From: Mytilus edulis
Taxonomy: Eukaryota > Mollusca > Bivalvia > Mytilida > Mytilidae
Assembly (NCBI RefSeq): GCF_963676685.1
Contig: NC_092350.1
Location: 3,585,486-3,649,485 of the forward strand
Direction: 5' to 3'
DNA length: 64,000 bases
Shown here: piece by piece, positions 59,630 to 64,000 of the stretch
Numbering within the stretch: position 1 is the first letter of the stretch
Layout: every line of letters starts with the position of its first letter
Position numbers and translations under genes: made by a program
Notes under the pieces: generated by a model
The model's database searches: none
What the model saw: the letters and a program-made list of their open reading frames with translations, nothing else
What the model was told of the DNA's origin: nothing

Positions 59630-62600
59630 AGTTATGTGATATTTGGAGGACACAAAATGTTGATTTTAGATTATATACTTGGCGTCAAAGAACCCCTCTT
59701 ATACAATGTCGCTTAGATTTTTGGTTGATATCGAATTTTTTGTCTAGCAGTGTTACCAAAACATCCATTGTCCCGTTTATAAAAACTGATCATAGTCTTA
59801 TCAAATTGACACTGTCCGGCGAAAACTTTAGTAAGAGAGGTCCCGGTTTCTGGAAATTCAACTCGGGTTTACTGACAGATAAAAATTATGTGGATATAGT
59901 AAAAAATACTTTATCAGAATGTAATAATAAATATCACAATTTAGAAAATAAAAATTTGAAATGGGATACCATAAAAAGTGAAATAAGAGGCGCAACCGTC
60001 AAGTATTCGAAATATAAAAACATGAAATTACGAGAAAGAGAGTCCAATTTAAAAAAACGACAAGACGAAATTCAGAAAACTCTCTCTTGTACATATTTAG
60101 ATAAAGATATAAATAATCTTTTGGTTGTATATTAGACACTGTTAAAGAAGATTTAGAGCAAATAGTAAATAATCAAACAAGGGGGGCTATTATACGATCA
60201 CACGCCGAGCACTGAAGGCAATGATAGAAATTCAAAATATTTTTTATCATTAGAAAAACGCAATTATAAAAACAAATGTATAAACAAATTAGTTGTAAAC
60301 GACATTGAAATTGTGTCATAAGAAAAAATTCTGAACGAAGAGAGACATTTCTATGAAAATTTGAACGCATCTAAAGAATACCCTGATAAATATTCAGGTG
60401 ATTCTATTTTTTTGTGACTTAAATTCTATTCCTAAGCTTACAGATCTGGAAAAGGATATATGCGATGCAGATATTTCAGAATCTGAGTGCGTTAAAGTTT
60501 AAAAAAAAACGTTTAAAAATAAAAAAGCCCTGGTACAGACGGGCTTACTGCTGAATTTTACAAATGTTTTTGGATTGATATAAAAAAAATATGTGTTAGA
60601 AAGCTATGAATATTCCTTCGAAACCGGAACCCTCTCCGAGACCAAAGACGGGGTATTCTTACTCTTATTCCAAAGAAAGATAAAGATAGAACACTCTTGT
60701 CGAACTGGCGTCCCCTCTCTATCTTAAATTTTGATTATAAATTATTAGCCAAAGTTATTGCGGAAAGAATGAAATTATTTCTTCCAAAGCTTATAGATCC
60801 GGACCAAACGGGATATGTGGCTGGTAGATACATTAATGAAAATCTACGACTCATTGCTGATATTATATTGTTAACTACTTTAAAGAATTATCCAGGGCTT
60901 ATATTACTGGTCGATTTCGAAAAGGCGTTTGATACGCTAGAAGGAAATTTATTCAAAAAGCATTGGTTTGTTTTAATTTTGGTAGCAATTTCCGGAAATG
61001 GGTCTTAACTTTATACTCAAATATATCTAGTCTTGTCGTTAATAATGGATTTAGTTCTAGTCCATTCACAATTGAGAGAGGTGTTCGACAAGAGTGTACT
61101 TTGTCTCCTTTTTTATTTATTTTTGCCGTTGAACTGCTGGCAATAAGTATTCGTAAGAACAATCAGATATCTGGTATAAAAATTGGGGATACTGAAATCA
61201 AATTTCACAGATGGCTGATGATACCACTTGTTTTTTGAAAGATTTATTCTCCGCACAAATCTTATTAGATTCCTTTAACGATTTTGAGGAGTGTTCAGGA
61301 TTAAAAGTAAATTTTTCTAAAACCGAAGCAACATGGATTGGACGAAATAAGTTTAACAAAGAAGGTTCCCTTCCTATTAAATGGACAGATGGTTTTAAAA
61401 CCTTAGGTTTAAAATTTAATGCTTGTGAAGAAATGGTTTGTTCTAATTTAGATACATGCATAGAAAAAATGGAATCAATAATTAAACTATGGAGGATCAG
61501 AAACCTTTCCTTGATCGGAAAAATTGTAATTCTTAAATCACTTGCAATATCGAAGCTTATTTATGTCATTTCATCTACACATGTACCAAGATCTTATGTA
61601 ATTAAAATGCAATGTGATATTAATAGTTTTTTATGGAATGGTAGTACTCCGAAAGTTAAATCGGAAGTTATTCAAAAGTCTCCTAGCGAAGGGGGACTGA
61701 AAGCTCCAAATTTTGAAGTACAGCTGTTATCCTTTCGTATTATGTGGGTAAAAAGATTTCTGTCAGAACATGACTCCAAATGGAAACATGTTTCCAAAGC
61801 ATTTTACTCTCTTTTTGATTTAGAGGACTTGTTTATGAGCAGATGTGAATTTGAGTTTTTGAAATTGAAAGCACCTCTTTTTTATATAGAAGTGCTATCT
61901 GCTTGGAAACGTTTCAAGGGTATTTTCATCCCGTTAAATGCATTTCATGTTAGAAAAGAATTTATTTGGTTCAATCCGTTTATCAAAATTGTTCAAAAGA
62001 GTATTTTGTACAGATCTTGGTACATGAAAGGCATAAGGTTCATCAATGATATTGTAGATGATAAAGGGGATTTTTTGTCTCATGACGCTATTAACAAAAA
62101 ATATAACCTGAATGTCACTTTTGTAGACAGTCTATCTACTAAGCTTGCTATACCACGTGACTGGAAAGATTTTTTATTACAACAACACAAGTCACCTAAC
62201 AGCAAATCATTTGGATTCGTTTTTGAGCATGAGAATAAAAAAATGTCTATTAGTAAATTATTTGCTAAAGATGTATATTCACTTTTTATCGATCGGGGGA
62301 GTGTTTATCCTATTTCACAACAAAGATGGGAAGAAGAGTTTTAATATAGAAATTAGTGACGAACAATGGAAAAATATTTATTCATTAGCTTTCAAATGTA
62401 CTATAGAAAGCAAACTACAAGCTTTTCAATATAAATAACTACACAGAATAGTCTCACATAATTATCTTCTTGAAAAATATAGACTTTCCTTAACTAATGA
62501 ATGTGCCAGTTGTAAAGAAATAAAAAACTATAGAGCATAAATTTTTTGAATGTACAGAAATAAAACAATTTTGGAGAGATTTTTCAAATTGGTGGTATTC

Positions 62601-63125
62601 AGTTTTTGGAGAAAAAATATTCTTGAATAAAGACAGTGTCATTTTTGGTGTATTGAATTCTGATAACTTAGTTTTAAATTATTGCATTCTACAGGCAAAA
62701 TATTACATTTATCATGTAAAGAACACACAATTAGACAGACTGTTCATATCTGTGCAAGCTTTTCTTAAATTTTTGAAAAGACGTCTGGAGATATTAGAAT
62801 ATTTATATATTTCTAAAGACAAACACGAGTCATTTGTCAACAGATGGGGGGGGGGGGGGGGGGGGGGGGGGGGATTCATGAAAGCTATTTAATTAAAATT
62901 AAATTTATTTTTCAATATTTTTATAGTATTATGTAATGGAAAGTATTCTTAAGACGTATCATATACTGAATATTCACACCACTATCTTGTAAATTTTTAC
63001 TATGTCTTATTTGCATAATGTCAATAATATAACAATGCCATACATGTCATGTCATTCACTATGTCTTGTAAAAATGTATGTGTGCACTGTAGTTTGAACA
63101 TCAAAAAGATCAATAAAAAAAAAAG
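59630..63125 (+). mobile_element. 5'-truncated, degenerate L1/Tx1-like LINE
   Basis: The element starts inside the endonuclease domain: the first codons read ...DIWR, then YTWRQRTPLIQCRLDFWLIS, the conserved C-terminal part of an APE endonuclease, then KTDHSLI. The reverse transcriptase follows in several frames: SNWRPLSILNFDYKLLAKV (60697-61008), ERGVRQECTLSPFLF (60963-61238) and MADDTTCFLKD (61211-62344), where ADDTT is the catalytic motif. Frameshifts near 60980 and 61210 and stops near 60135 and 62344 show that it cannot make an active protein. The end is ATCAATAAAAAAAAAAG, a short A tail. The FADDTT-type motif and poly(A) end favour the L1/Tx1 group. Confidence 0.88.
62846..62873 (+). 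repeat. Run of 28 G residues
   Basis: An uninterrupted homopolymer within the 3' part of the degenerate LINE. The true length may differ because such runs are hard to sequence. Confidence 0.9.
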
Positions 63126-63136
63126 AAATTGAACAG
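63126..63136. repeat. Right target-site duplication of the LINE
   Basis: AAATTGAACAG, identical to 59619-59629, directly after the A tail. Sequence beyond this point is the displaced original 3' flank of the Toll-like receptor gene. Confidence 0.85.
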
Positions 63137-64000
63137 CTTACAGAGAGATTATGTAAACCTTCCAAACGGTGTTTAATTTTTGTATAAACTTGTTTTAGAT
63201 TACTGCTGGTGTTTTAGGATACAATTTCTATAATTTTTATGGTACAAACCTTCAATACGTTATAAATGGGTCTTGCAAATTAACAAAATTGAGAATGGAA
63301 CCCACTTTAGCCTTGAACAATGATTTCGGAACCGACTCTTTCTTAATGACCACGAGAGTTTAACGAACATTCTTTGATTACTAATCAACTGGATGAGGTG
63401 GACCCAACTAATTGACATTTTAGAAAAATTGATGAAACTGAACAGTGAACATACAAGAGACAATCGTCCTGCGATTATGACACACAAATGCTAAATGACA
63501 TAAAGGTCCAATGGCCGAGTGTACATATTAAATAGCTTTGTACATATATGTATGATTTATGTAATGATACATATAGCAGGTCCAAAAGGCTCAATAATTA
63601 CAAATGGACTGTTTAGGGTTCTTAATAGTGATTTTATTAACACTGACTGCATATGATTTAACCCTACAATATATATAACAATAATAAATACACATTACAT
63701 AGACAACGCATAACAACATAAAACAGACATATAGACAATGGAGAATAAGTAAGATATATCCCAATATTATTACTTCTCTTATATTAAAATGAAATGCACA
63801 AATAACGTCTCATAATAATGTGCTCTAAAGTATTATAAATAAGCATAAGCACTAGCAATCTCAATGTATGTGTTCCGACAAGTACATATAAACACTATAA
63901 CACTATACAGTTATAAAATGGACAAGGCAATCACAAACTAAAACATGTAACACATTCCTTACCATATACGTGGTATATGGGTCATGCGTGGAACCATCTA
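63137..64000. other. Displaced 3' flank of the Toll-like receptor gene, nothing else recognised
   Basis: AT-rich sequence without a supported gene. It should contain the ancestral 3' UTR and polyadenylation site of the receptor, now about 3.5 kb further away. Confidence 0.45.

Noticed and set aside
63260..63487. 75-residue minus-strand open frame near the right edge
   Set aside because: No recognisable domain and poor context; it lies in the displaced 3' flank of the receptor gene.

Overview
The window is animal nuclear DNA: AT-rich, with long multi-exon genes, GT-AG introns, non-LTR retrotransposons, MITEs and minisatellites. Lineage-specific Toll-like receptors and several repeat families that I associate with mussels suggest a bivalve mollusc, possibly Mytilidae. 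That assignment is an inference from remembered repeat families and was not checked.

Layout. (1) 1-6392: an apparently intact non-LTR retrotransposon on the + strand, with ORF1 (two PHD-like zinc fingers plus a coiled coil) and ORF2 (APE endonuclease and reverse transcriptase). Its 5' end lies outside the window. (2) 7483-31764: a complete 24-exon gene for the ALC1/CHD1L chromatin remodeller. The joined exons give 3024 nt (1007 codons plus stop) with consistent phases. The protein is a Snf2 ATPase, a basic linker, a macro domain and an extra C-terminal BRCT domain that the human protein lacks. Its introns hold many MITEs, three of them with pogo/Tigger-like ends, one carrying a nested MITE with a 9-bp target duplication. 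(3) 31765-38969: intergenic, with foldback elements and a TACAA-type microsatellite into which other elements have inserted. (4) 38970-45632: a three-exon type II membrane sulfotransferase of the WSCD type; intron 1 holds a minisatellite of about 50 units. (5) 45633-52900: no gene seen, about 5 kb of composite tandem and dispersed repeats. (6) 52922-55290 (-): a broken Toll-like receptor. (7) 57124-59625 (+): an intact single-exon Toll-like receptor of 833 residues, divergent from the pseudogene. (8) 59630-63125: a degenerate L1/Tx1-like LINE inserted 4 bp after the receptor stop codon, flanked by an 11-bp target duplication. (9) 63137-64000: no gene recognised.

Most notable points. First, the ALC1 ortholog carries a BRCT most like those of DNA ligase III and XRCC1, which would join PAR-activated remodelling to single-strand-break repair in one chain. 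Second, tandem duplications repeatedly overlap exon-intron junctions: a 48-bp array over the motif VI splice donor, a 61-bp duplication over a macro-domain donor, repeated copies of a macro-domain acceptor, a decayed acceptor copy before exon 13, and a large minisatellite that begins on the sulfotransferase exon 1 donor. The genes are not an operon and show no functional linkage beyond being neighbours.
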